A stretch of 60,327 nucleotides of DNA. Source: an uncultured Lachnospiraceae bacterium. Its GTDB lineage: Bacteria > Bacillota > Clostridia > Lachnospirales > Lachnospiraceae. Below are positions 50,503 through 58,956 of the stretch, piece after piece. The stretch lies in contig CAJUFN010000002.1 of assembly GCA_910585545.1 (NCBI GenBank), positions 1 to 60,327 on the forward strand. Reading direction: 5' to 3'. Every line of letters begins with the position of its first letter. Position 1 is the first letter of the stretch. Made by a program: the position numbers and the translations under genes. The notes below the pieces were generated by a model, which had not been told where the DNA came from, did no database searches, and was given only the letters and a program-made list of their open reading frames with translations.

Positions 50503-51360
50503 ATGTGGATAGCAGATGGATGGAAAGATTACGAGGTCATCGATACTTCCAAAGGTGAAAAATTAGAACGCTGGGGCGATTATCTTCTTGTACGCCCGGA
50601 TCCGCAGGTCATCTGGGATACCCCGAAAAAGCACCGTGGCTGGAAGCGCCCGAATGCACATTACCACCGCAGCCAGAAAGGCGGCGGCGAATGGGAGTTC
50701 TTCGATTTGCCCGAACAATGGCAGATTCATTACAAGACACTTACGTTTAACTTAAAACCATTTAATTTTAAACACACCGGACTTTTTCCCGAACAGGCTG
50801 CGAACTGGGACTGGTTTTCCCAAAAGATAAAAGATGCCAACCGCCCGATTAAGGTATTAAACCTTTTTGCTTATACAGGCGGCGCTACGCTTGCCGCGGC
50901 TGCCGCAGGCGCTCATGTCACACACGTGGACGCCTCCAAAGGTATGGTCGGATGGGCGAAAGAAAACGCCGCATCTTCCGGGCTGAAAGACGCACCGATT
51001 CGTTGGCTTGTCGATGATTGTGTGAAGTTCGTGGAGCGTGAAATCCGCCGCGGCAACACCTACGATGCCATTATCATGGATCCGCCATCTTACGGACGCG
51101 GTCCAAAAGGCGAGATTTGGAAGATAGAGGATGCGATTCATCCTCTCATCAAACTTTGTACACAGATTTTATCAGATGACCCTTTGTTCTTCCTGATCAA
51201 TTCTTACACGACGGGTCTTGCTCCGGCAGTACTTACTTACATGCTGGCAACTGAATTGAAGAAATGGAACGGACATGTAGATTCTCAGGAAATTGGTCTT
51301 CCTGTATCCGGGAACGGACTTGTTCTCCCTTGCGGAGCATCCGGAAGATGGGAAAGATAG
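50503..51360 (+). CDS. Class I SAM-dependent methyltransferase, RlmI-like
   Basis: This 285-residue protein has the SAM-binding motif LNLFAYTGGATLAAAAAGA (about 120-138), then VDASKGMVGWAKENA and the catalytic DPPSYGRGPKG. This fits the rRNA cytosine-C5 methyltransferase (RlmI/K-like) group, but it lacks the N-terminal PUA domain. AAGGAATATAGAT lies upstream. It is a lone plus-strand gene divergent from the selenium operon. The RNA target is unknown. Confidence 0.85.
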   Translation: MWIADGWKDYEVIDTSKGEKLERWGDYLLVRPDPQVIWDTPKKHRGWKRPNAHYHRSQKGGGEWEFFDLPEQWQIHYKTLTFNLKPFNFKHTGLFPEQAANWDWFSQKIKDANRPIKVLNLFAYTGGATLAAAAAGAHVTHVDASKGMVGWAKENAASSGLKDAPIRWLVDDCVKFVEREIRRGNTYDAIIMDPPSYGRGPKGEIWKIEDAIHPLIKLCTQILSDDPLFFLINSYTTGLAPAVLTYMLATELKKWNGHVDSQEIGLPVSGNGLVLPCGASGRWER

Positions 51361-51906
51361 TTTCTTTGTTTCCCCTCCTAGTCTAGATTATGAGGTGGAT
51401 TCCTCAATAGTTTTTTTGAGGCACTCAGTAATTCTGGACTTTTGCTCAGTAGTTTTGGGCTTTTGCTCATTGGTTTGGATATAAACTAAACGAGATATGC
51501 CTATATGTCCACGCGTTGGGTAAATTTTCACTTGCTAATTCTCAAATGTCCAAGATTCTCCTTGTTTTAAGGAATTCTTGGATATGAGGCGATATTAGAA
51601 GCGCTCTATGCCCACGCCGTGGAAAAAATGAATGGGAATTTTCTTGTAATGCCCAAGCTGGGCAAAACCTATATGAAAATTCAAATCCTGCCCAGCACTT
51701 GGGCAGTACAATTATAAAATCTTCTAACCTTGCCCAGCATCTGGGCAGTACAATTATAAAATCTTCTAGCCTTGCCCAACATCTGGGCAGCACAATTATA
51801 AAATCCTCTACTCTTGCCCAACGCCTGGGCAGCGCAATTATAAAACTCCCTCCCCTGCCCACAAACTCAAAAAATATTTGAAAAGTATAAAGGAATCTCT
51901 CATCTC
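51361..51906. other. Gene-free region containing a tandem repeat
   Basis: No real gene is supported in this 546-base gap. It holds a weak terminator-like hairpin CCTCAA/TTGAGG near 51394-51413, two short CTTTTGCTCA repeats near 51435-51470, and the 42-base tandem array. The only long minus-strand frame (51542-51862) is a by-product of the 42-base period. Confidence 0.6.
51690..51857. repeat. Four 42-base tandem repeats with palindromic cores
   Basis: Units start at 51690, 51732, 51774 and 51816. Each has a core GCCCA(G/A)..TGGGC inverted repeat followed by CACAATTATAAAATC. On the minus strand each unit includes TTTTATAATTGT. Single degenerate cores flank the array (near 51650 and 51610). A related sequence lies at the right end of the window (60288-60327). 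Confidence 0.85.
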
Positions 51907-52089
51907 TTACATCTGTTTTCTTACGATTTGATATTCATCGTCCAGTCTGAAATACGGACAGCTTTGTACATTGCTTGTCATGAAGCGCATCATCTCATCT
52001 TCGTCCAGATTGACTTCACACACATAATATTCGTATTCTTCATCATACACATAATTGCTGCAGCAATCACAACTTGTCTTTGTCCCCAT
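51907..52089 (-). CDS. DUF6472-type small Cys-rich protein
   Basis: This 60-residue acidic protein has CDCCSNYVYDEEYEYYVCEV and a later Cys in SCPYFR, a four- to five-Cys set suggesting metal binding. I recognise it as a DUF6472-like family common in Lachnospiraceae; its function is unknown. GAAAAGGAGAAAGTAAGC lies upstream. Confidence 0.75.
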   Translation of the reverse strand: MGTKTSCDCCSNYVYDEEYEYYVCEVNLDEDEMMRFMTSNVQSCPYFRLDDEYQIVRKQM

Positions 52090-52112
52090 GCTTACTTTCT
52101 CCTTTTCCCAAT

Positions 52113-52688
52113 CTATTCAAACCACTGTTGCATATCGTACCATTTTGCACCGCCATGGGTGGAATCTGCCACACCATGATTTACGAATCCGCCACGCTCA
52201 TAAAACGGTATCAGATGCTCTTCGCAAGTAAGAATGACTGCTTTTTTCCCGCGTTCTCTCGACACATTTACCAGATATGCTAAAAGTTTTCCTGCAATTC
52301 CTCTGCCGCGGTAATCCGGAAGCACATCTAGACCAAACACCGTCTGCACATCCCCATCCGGTTTATGCAGCGATATGTCATGGTACATTTCATCCGGAAG
52401 CTTCGCTTGATTCGTCGTACCTCCGTTAATGAAACCAATGATTCTACCGTCTAACTCTGCCACAAAGAAATTCTCCAAAAACGCTTCCATGCGCTCCCGA
52501 AATTCCGCTTCGCTGGCTGCCTCGGCAGCCGGGAAACAGATACGCTCTATTTCGGCGATCTTAGTCACCTCTTCTATCTTCGCATTACGAATTTTGATTT
52601 TTTCCAGCGGAACAGAGAATGTGCTTCGCACATTCTTGCGCCTGCGGCGGTCGCATACGACAACTTCATTGTACGCCGCAGTGCACAT
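52113..52688 (-). CDS. GNAT-family N-acetyltransferase
   Basis: The GNAT fold begins near residue 30 (KIKIRNAKIEEVTKIAEIER) and carries the acetyl-CoA motif DVLPDYRGRGIAGKLLAYLV. It would acetylate a small molecule or protein. Residues 1-30 (MCTAAYNEVVVCDRRRRKN onwards) are unlike GNAT proteins and are encoded by GC-rich sequence attached to palindrome copy 5. No good ribosome site precedes the ATG at 52688, so the true start may be internal (for example the GTG at residue 20). Confidence 0.85.
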   Translation of the reverse strand: MCTAAYNEVVVCDRRRRKNVRSTFSVPLEKIKIRNAKIEEVTKIAEIERICFPAAEAASEAEFRERMEAFLENFFVAELDGRIIGFINGGTTNQAKLPDEMYHDISLHKPDGDVQTVFGLDVLPDYRGRGIAGKLLAYLVNVSRERGKKAVILTCEEHLIPFYERGGFVNHGVADSTHGGAKWYDMQQWFE

Positions 52689-52699
52689 CCCGCGGAGCG

Positions 52700-52741
52700 T
52701 TTTATGATATAGGAAAGTACGAACTTTCCTATATCATAAAA
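52700..52741. repeat. Terminator-associated palindrome, copy 5
   Basis: The 19-base arms with loop ACGA match copies 1 and 3. The flank GAGCG lies at 52695-52699. Its T-run on the minus strand continues the alsT terminator. Confidence 0.95.
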
Positions 52742-52748
52742 TAAAAAC

Positions 52749-52784
52749 CACCTTTCACTGTACTTTATTGTACAGCAAAAAGTG
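52749..52784 (-). terminator. Terminator of the AlsT symporter gene
   Basis: The 15-base arms 52749-52763 and 52770-52784 pair fully, with several wobbles and a six-base loop. TTTTTATTTTA follows on the minus strand. Confidence 0.88.
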
Positions 52785-52797
52785 ATTTTTTGCACTC

Positions 52798-54162
52798 TTA
52801 TTTATTTTTGCCAAATTCTCTGCATATCTTGACGACAATGCCGCTAAGCGCCCATAGGGCGATTGCATTCGGAATTACCATAAGACCGTTAAAGAAATCA
52901 GAAAGATTCCATACAAGATCTACTTTCAATGTAGAGCCTACTACTACAAAACAAATTACAAGCAAAGAATATACTTTCGAAGCTTTCTCGCCGAATAAGT
53001 ATTTTACATTCACTTCTCCGAAGAAATGCCATCCCAAAATCGTAGAGAATGCAAAGAAGAATAAGCAAACTGCTACGAAGATATCGCCAAATCCTCCAAA
53101 TGCCTTTGTAAATGCTGCCTGTGTAAGCGCTGTACCTTGTTTTCCGCTATCTAACACGCCTGTTGTCAAAATAGAAAATACGGTTAAGTTCAAGATTACA
53201 AATGTATCAAGGAATACGCTGATCATTGCAGCAAGTCCTTGTTTGTGAGGATTGTCTACTTTCGCTCTTGCATGTGCATGCGGAGTAGAACCCATACCGG
53301 CTTCGTTTGAGAAAAGCCCTCTCGCCACACCAAAGCGAATCGCTTCACGCACCGCAATACCTGCTCCTGCGCCAAGAACCGCTCTTGGATTAAATGCTCC
53401 CACAAAAATCATTTTGATTGCACCCGGAAGCGCTGTAATATTCATGCAAATCAAAATCAAGCTTCCTACAATGTAAATGCCGGCCATGATCGGAACGACT
53501 TTTTCTACTACGGATGCGAGACGTTTCACACCGCCGAAAAAAATAAATCCGATGATCACTGCAAGAACAAGTCCGAATGTGATTGCCGGTACTTCAATAT
53601 TTCTTGCCGCAAATACTTCTGTAAATGCTGCTCCGATAGAGTTTGACTGTACCATGTTACCGGTAAATCCAAGCGCTAATATGATAAGCACTGCGAAAAC
53701 CCCTGCGAGCACCTTTCCAAAAGTTCCTTTGAACGCTGCTCTTATGTAATATACCGGACCTCCTGTGACTTCGCCATCTTTCTTGGTTCGATACTTCTGT
53801 GCCAGAGTTGCCTCCGCGTAGATTGTGGACATTCCGAAAAATGCACTCACCCACATCCAGAAAATTGCACCCGGTCCGCCGCCAAGAAGCGCTGTCGCCG
53901 CACCTGCCATGTTACCCGTTCCTACCTGCGCTGCAATTGCAGTTGCGATAGACTGGAACGTTGTCATCTCTCCTTCTTTCCCTGTTTCACCTTTCAGTGA
54001 AATGTTGCCAAAGACAAGTTTAAAACCTTCTTTGAACTTCCGAATCTGAATAAATTTCAGTCGGATCGTAAAATAAATTCCTGTTCCGCAAAGCAAAATG
54101 ATAAGAATTACATTCCATAAAAAATCACTTGCCTGGCTTACTATCTGTGTCACTGCCTCCAT
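52798..54162 (-). CDS. Sodium:alanine/glycine symporter, AlsT/AgcS family
   Basis: This 454-residue protein has about ten transmembrane helices and the family motifs GTGNMAGAATALLGGGPGAI near residue 78 and NEAGMGSTPHAHARA near 290. It takes up alanine or glycine with sodium. GGAGGAATGAGAAA precedes the start. A glycine riboswitch in its leader points to glycine as substrate. Confidence 0.95.
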   Translation of the reverse strand: MEAVTQIVSQASDFLWNVILIILLCGTGIYFTIRLKFIQIRKFKEGFKLVFGNISLKGETGKEGEMTTFQSIATAIAAQVGTGNMAGAATALLGGGPGAIFWMWVSAFFGMSTIYAEATLAQKYRTKKDGEVTGGPVYYIRAAFKGTFGKVLAGVFAVLIILALGFTGNMVQSNSIGAAFTEVFAARNIEVPAITFGLVLAVIIGFIFFGGVKRLASVVEKVVPIMAGIYIVGSLILICMNITALPGAIKMIFVGAFNPRAVLGAGAGIAVREAIRFGVARGLFSNEAGMGSTPHAHARAKVDNPHKQGLAAMISVFLDTFVILNLTVFSILTTGVLDSGKQGTALTQAAFTKAFGGFGDIFVAVCLFFFAFSTILGWHFFGEVNVKYLFGEKASKVYSLLVICFVVVGSTLKVDLVWNLSDFFNGLMVIPNAIALWALSGIVVKICREFGKNK

Positions 54163-54175
54163 TTTCTCATTCCTC

Positions 54176-54256
54176 CTGTCCTTTTGCCTGAGAGATCAGC
54201 GGATTTTTTATCCGCCTTACACCTTCGGCGCCCTTTAAAAAAGAGACTCTCCAGTT
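54176..54256 (-). promoter_or_regulatory. Glycine riboswitch (single aptamer)
   Basis: The minus strand has GGAGAGTCTC, GGGCGCCGAAGGTGTAAG, a stem GGCGGATAAAAAATCCGC, and GATCTCTCAGGCAAAAGGAC, the glycine aptamer signature. The aptamer ends only about 13 bases before the alsT start, and its last bases abut the ribosome site, which suggests translational control. No second aptamer is visible upstream. Confidence 0.95.
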
Positions 54257-54389
54257 TTTTCAGCAACAGATTTACTCTACCACACGTCATATACTTTTTC
54301 AAGCCAAATTTCATCCAATGACTTCTCCTTGCACCGCTCTCCAAAATGAATTATAATCTAACTCTGAAGAAGAATCCGAGGTGACAAAC

Positions 54390-55538
54390 ATGATAAAAAA
54401 AGAAATCTTAGAAATACGAAAACAATTTACGCCTGCGAACTGTGCTGTTACGCGTATTTGCGGCTGTTATGTAGACGCAGAAAAGAACAAGAAAACAGAA
54501 CTGAAAAAGACGTTTCTCTCCCTTCCGGAAGAAGAAATGTTTAAATATTTTGATATTTTCAGAAAGACCTTATCCGGCACTCCCGGCAAGAACCTTCTCG
54601 ATATGGAGTTTCCGTTAGACCAGGAAATCCCTGGCGGAACACAGGATTTTCTCATGAAGCTAAAAGCCAGCCAATTAAATGACGAGCTGCTCCTTGAAGA
54701 ATTCTACGATAAAATAATCGAACACTATCACTACGGGGAAAATTACTATATTATCCTCATCCATGGTGCATACGATATTCCCAAGCGCGGAAGCGACAAT
54801 CTCGATCAGTTCGATGCTTCTGATGATGTTTACGATTTTATCCTGTGCAGCATCTGCCCGGTGAAGCTTTCCAAGGCAGGCCTTTGCTACAATACTCAGA
54901 CTAACAATATCGAAGACCGGATGCGAGACTGGCTCGTAGAAATGCCGGACGTGGGATTTTTATTTCCAGCCTTTAACGAGCGCAATACAGACATACATAG
55001 CTTGCTTTATTATAGTAAAAATGCAGATGAATTCCAAAACGAGTTCATCGAGCAGATGTTAGGATGCCGAATTCCGCTTCCTGCCAAAGGCCAAAAAAAC
55101 TCTTTTAATACCATTATCGAAGATACCTTGCAGGAAGACTGCAGCTTCGAGGCAGTACGCAACATCCATGATAAACTGACCGAAATGATGGAAGAGAAAA
55201 AAGAAGAGCCAGAGCCATTTACGTTGGACAAAGCCGAAGTAAAACAACTGCTCGCTGTAAACGGCGCAAACCCGGAGCACTTAGAGCAATTCGAGCGCCA
55301 ATATGATGAATATATCGGAGAAAAGGAAGAAATCTTAGCCTCCAATGTCACAAACACAAGAAAATTTGAAGTCAAGACTCCAAACATCACCATACAGGTA
55401 AATCCGGAGCGCACAGATCTTTTGGAAACGCGCATGATCGACGGAAAGACTTATCTTTTAATCGAGATTACGGATTCCGTAGAAGTAAACGGAATCAATG
55501 TAAGAACAGTGGAACGCAAAAAAGGCAACGAGAATTAA
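54390..55538 (+). CDS. DUF4317 family protein
   Basis: This 382-residue, charged, apparently cytosolic protein begins MIKKEILEIRKQFTPANCAV and has RICGCYVDAEKNK, features of DUF4317. The ATG at 54390 has GAGGTGACAAAC upstream. It is divergent from alsT. No catalytic motif is recognisable; function is unknown. Confidence 0.8.
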   Translation: MIKKEILEIRKQFTPANCAVTRICGCYVDAEKNKKTELKKTFLSLPEEEMFKYFDIFRKTLSGTPGKNLLDMEFPLDQEIPGGTQDFLMKLKASQLNDELLLEEFYDKIIEHYHYGENYYIILIHGAYDIPKRGSDNLDQFDASDDVYDFILCSICPVKLSKAGLCYNTQTNNIEDRMRDWLVEMPDVGFLFPAFNERNTDIHSLLYYSKNADEFQNEFIEQMLGCRIPLPAKGQKNSFNTIIEDTLQEDCSFEAVRNIHDKLTEMMEEKKEEPEPFTLDKAEVKQLLAVNGANPEHLEQFERQYDEYIGEKEEILASNVTNTRKFEVKTPNITIQVNPERTDLLETRMIDGKTYLLIEITDSVEVNGINVRTVERKKGNEN

Positions 55539-55560
55539 ATCCCGCTTTTAAACAAAACAG

Positions 55561-55590
55561 GAGGACGGAAACATCCGTCCTTCCATTTCT
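55561..55590. terminator. Bidirectional terminator of DUF4317 and SodC-like genes
   Basis: GGACGGA (55563-55569) and TCCGTCC (55574-55580) enclose AACA. T-rich sequence lies on both sides, so it can serve both convergent genes. Confidence 0.82.
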
Positions 55591-55591
55591 T

Positions 55592-56056
55592 TTATGCTAC
55601 AATCTCACCACATGCTATTTTCATACCCGAATCACCTGATGGCTGTGTATGGAAATCATCCGCCATATCATGTATTACTACCGTTCTTCCAATCACATCT
55701 TCCGGATAAAAACGCTCCGTATACACCGCACTCCAAGCGAGCCCGGCATTTGCAAGCAGCGGAGGCAAATCTCCTGCATGCTTTGGATGCTCTGCCTGTT
55801 CCGGATTATAATGAGCCTTCGTATTCTTGAAAGGATCCTCTTCATCTCCGGTGCAACCTGCACCCTCATGTATATGAAATCCATAAAAATTGCCATTGGC
55901 CTTATCCATCGTATTGGGTAATCCGAAAATCTCAGCGACTACCAGTGTTCCATTATGCATCCCATAAAACGAAACTTTTCCATGTACCTGTGCGTTATCC
56001 GCATTCCCTTGCACCTGCGCATACGCATCCGGCATACCAAACATATTTTGCATCAT
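55592..56056 (-). CDS. Cu/Zn superoxide dismutase-like protein
   Basis: This 154-residue protein has the Cu/Zn-SOD ligands: FHIHEGAGCTGD, AEHPKHAGDLPPLL and VIHDMADDFHTQPSGDSG, ending MKIACGEI. No signal peptide is seen, unusual for bacterial SodC, so it would act in the cytosol or be released otherwise. The ATG at 56056 has GGAGGGCGATATT upstream. Metal loading in an anaerobe is untested. Confidence 0.85.
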   Translation of the reverse strand: MMQNMFGMPDAYAQVQGNADNAQVHGKVSFYGMHNGTLVVAEIFGLPNTMDKANGNFYGFHIHEGAGCTGDEEDPFKNTKAHYNPEQAEHPKHAGDLPPLLANAGLAWSAVYTERFYPEDVIGRTVVIHDMADDFHTQPSGDSGMKIACGEIVA

Positions 56057-56121
56057 AATATCGCCCTCCTGCAACATTATATTCACGCAAATGGAATTTA
56101 TTGCAAGAAGGATTCGATTTC

Positions 56122-57492
56122 CTATTTCTGTGCTAATTCATACATTGCCGCTGCCGCTATCTGGAATGACAACATTAATTTTTCCACATCCGCACATTCA
56201 TCCGGCTGGTGAATGACTTCCGGGTCCTCCAAAAATACCGGTCCAAATGCCACCATATTATCAAAGGCTTTCGCATATGTGCCGCCGCCGATCGCCAAAG
56301 GCTCTTCTTTTCTTCCGGTCTGGCTTTCGAATACTTTCATCAATTTCTGTACCAGCTCCGAATCCTTCGGCACATACAAAAGCTTGCCTTCCTGGCTAAC
56401 TTCTGCCGTCATGCCAACGCTTCCCGCTGCCTTCGCCACATTTGCTTTTACCACGTCAACATCTGCATTTTTCGGACAGCGGATGTCCAGCGTAAAATAC
56501 AGTTCTTCTTCCGTACACTTGATAACACCAAAGTTACAGCTTGTTTCGCCCGTCTCTTCGTCTGCCCAGTAAATGTCAAGCGCTTCCCCCTTCGTCTGCG
56601 TTCCTATTTTGGCAAGCACGAAATCGATCATTGCCTGAAGGTCACCTCCGAGGTCGATTCCCTGGTTTTTCAATTCATAAAACAGCTGGATTGCCGCATT
56701 TGTCCCAAGATGCGGAGTGCTTCCATGCGCCCCTTTTCCGTTAGAAACAATCACAGTATTGCCATTTTCTTTGGTCACATCGATATTCGCAGTCGCCTTG
56801 AAATCAAAATCACCTTCCACGATCATCGTACATTTTGGCGTCACTACATTTGGAGCGGTACCGCCTTCGATGGACAATACTTTCACATCCGAGGCTTTTT
56901 CGACTTTCTTGCTGACATTAAGAAACATCTGTGCTTTCTCACAGAAAATAAGCGGATATTCTGCGTCCGGCGTAAATCCAATCGTCGGAAGTTCATTTCC
57001 GGATTCTATATAATGTTTCACGCAAGAAGAACCACATTCTTCATCGCATCCAAATAACACGCGGATTCTTCTGTCGATCGGCATCCCAAGATCACGGATT
57101 GCTTTTAATCCATAGATTGCTCCAATGACCGGACCCTTGTCATCCAGCACGCCGCGGCCATACATTTTCCCGTCCACGATTTCACCGCCCAACGGATCCT
57201 GGGTCCATCCCTCGCCAAGCGGAACAACGTCCAAATGTCCAAGAACACCTACCATCTCTTCGCCTTCGCCGTACTCGATCCAGCCTACTTTGTTGTCTAC
57301 ATTACCTGTCTTGAAGCCAAGCTTTTCGCCAAGTGCCAGCGTCTGCTCCAGACATTCTTTTATCGTTCTTCCATATGGCGCGCCTTCTTCCGCTTCCCCT
57401 TTCACGCTATAGATTGCAATAGCATCTCTGACAGAGCCAATAATTTCCTCCTTCATCTCCATCATCTTCGCATTTAGTTTGTCATAACTCAT
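56122..57492 (-). CDS. pepV: Dipeptidase PepV, M20 family
   Basis: This 456-residue metallopeptidase cleaves dipeptides. Zinc ligands are visible in LGHLDVVPLGEGW, YGRGVLDDKGP and DEECGSSC, and the lid domain holds the GAHGSTPHLGTNA motif. GGAGGAGAAATA precedes the start. It lies between the SodC-like and FRG genes in the same orientation. Confidence 0.93.
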   Translation of the reverse strand: MSYDKLNAKMMEMKEEIIGSVRDAIAIYSVKGEAEEGAPYGRTIKECLEQTLALGEKLGFKTGNVDNKVGWIEYGEGEEMVGVLGHLDVVPLGEGWTQDPLGGEIVDGKMYGRGVLDDKGPVIGAIYGLKAIRDLGMPIDRRIRVLFGCDEECGSSCVKHYIESGNELPTIGFTPDAEYPLIFCEKAQMFLNVSKKVEKASDVKVLSIEGGTAPNVVTPKCTMIVEGDFDFKATANIDVTKENGNTVIVSNGKGAHGSTPHLGTNAAIQLFYELKNQGIDLGGDLQAMIDFVLAKIGTQTKGEALDIYWADEETGETSCNFGVIKCTEEELYFTLDIRCPKNADVDVVKANVAKAAGSVGMTAEVSQEGKLLYVPKDSELVQKLMKVFESQTGRKEEPLAIGGGTYAKAFDNMVAFGPVFLEDPEVIHQPDECADVEKLMLSFQIAAAAMYELAQK

Positions 57493-57520
57493 TATTTCTC
57501 CTCCTGATTATATTTCATTT

Positions 57521-58798
57521 TTATATTTTTTCTTTGATATAGGCTGCCACCGTATCAATCTCCGGAAACAATGCCGCTTTATTCACCGAATAAATGTCAA
57601 GCTCTTCCAGAATCTCTTTCTTACGGTCGCAGATGCAAACGATTTTTTTGCCTTTTTCCTCCAGCCTTAATTTGGCAAGCGTATGACTCTTTTCGTATTT
57701 ATCTTCGGATAATCCGCAGATGATAAACGCACCGTCTTGCTTCAAAATGCGCTGATTATTCTTAAGAGAAACCACAAAATAATTATTTGTTATCGTTTCT
57801 TTCTTAATCTCATCCTGAAATGCCGGCTTTTCCTGTTTGATCTCATAAAGCAGGCGCCTGTGTTTTTGATTGAACTCCTCATCATCTTTGGTACCTGCCC
57901 CTGCATCATATAAAAGTTCTGCCTGCTCCTTTGCGTTAAATACCGGAAGGCTTGCAAGAATCGCAGCACTGTCGCTGTTCGGATATTTAATATTTTCCGA
58001 TTTTACCTTAAACGCAATAATCTCTCCCAACGCTTCTTTCCTGTCTTCGCATGCAAAATACAATGCCACCAGCGGATTCTGCGTGATATCAAGAAGTCTC
58101 GTCGGCACTCCATAGTGCTGCATCTTCACAAGATAATCAAGATGCGTCTTTAACTCCTTAAACTGCTCCGGGCAGCGGATCTGAATCTCCTGATACATAT
58201 CTCGCTCACGCTCCTGCCAGCGTTTCTTCCTCATAACCGTTGGCGCAAGCAAATAATTAAGGCTTCCATGTCCTCTGAAAAATAATTTTTCTTCCGGATA
58301 CCTCTGCTTCATATCGCCGATGAATTTTGCATAATCAGAAATATTACGGATAAAATTCAGTTCAATTTCATTCGCATCATAAAGAACGCAGGATTCATAT
58401 TCCAGCCTCCAAAGATCACTGACTGATGATTCTGCCATCTTTCTTACAAATTCATGGCGGTTCGTCTGTGTCTTTAACGTGCGGAAAATCCACCAAATCA
58501 GCGCATACGCTTCCTTCTCGCCCATCTCTGTCTTAGGATCATGAAGCGAGCCTTCGAACACACTCTCAAAACGCTTTTGGCCTTCTTCTACATTTCCGGG
58601 GATTTTGTCTTTATATAAACTTTGCAGCCATGTATTTTCTACGCTGTCCTTCATATCTTTCCAATAAGTTTCCGATTTTATCAATAATTCCATATTATAA
58701 TATCCGTCACTTTTTAACTTCTGTCCGATCACTTTATCGAATGCCAATTCTGTCAGCGCATAATTATAAAATGGAAAATTAAATTTAAACAAATTCAT
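57521..58798 (-). CDS. FRG-domain protein
   Basis: This 425-residue protein has an FRG domain in its middle: FFRGHGSLNYLLAPTVMR (about 174-191) and MQHYGVPTRLLDITQNPLVA (about 226-245). The N-terminal 150 residues are helical and unassigned; the C-terminus has an alpha/beta character. FRG domains occur in toxin-like and phage-defence proteins, but the activity is not defined. AAAGAGGTGTCAGG precedes the start. It lies 29 bases upstream of pepV. Confidence 0.82.
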   Translation of the reverse strand: MNLFKFNFPFYNYALTELAFDKVIGQKLKSDGYYNMELLIKSETYWKDMKDSVENTWLQSLYKDKIPGNVEEGQKRFESVFEGSLHDPKTEMGEKEAYALIWWIFRTLKTQTNRHEFVRKMAESSVSDLWRLEYESCVLYDANEIELNFIRNISDYAKFIGDMKQRYPEEKLFFRGHGSLNYLLAPTVMRKKRWQERERDMYQEIQIRCPEQFKELKTHLDYLVKMQHYGVPTRLLDITQNPLVALYFACEDRKEALGEIIAFKVKSENIKYPNSDSAAILASLPVFNAKEQAELLYDAGAGTKDDEEFNQKHRRLLYEIKQEKPAFQDEIKKETITNNYFVVSLKNNQRILKQDGAFIICGLSEDKYEKSHTLAKLRLEEKGKKIVCICDRKKEILEELDIYSVNKAALFPEIDTVAAYIKEKI

Positions 58799-58956
58799 CC
58801 TGACACCTCTTTTCTCTTTCGTTGCTCACTCTTTTTATTATAACGCACCTTCGCTTTTAGCGCTATGATTATTGTAATTGATTATACAAAATGAATAACC
58901 TATGTTATACTGTTACTAACTAAATTCTAGCAAACATAAAAAGGAGAATTGAAATC

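Noticed and set aside
51690..51857. CRISPR array
   Set aside because: The 42-base units are contiguous with no unique spacers, and no cas genes are present.
51542..51862. Minus-strand frame with 14-residue repeats (DFIIVLPRCWARLE)
   Set aside because: The periodic protein is explained by a 42-base tandem repeat whose period is a multiple of three. No ribosome site or protein family supports a gene.
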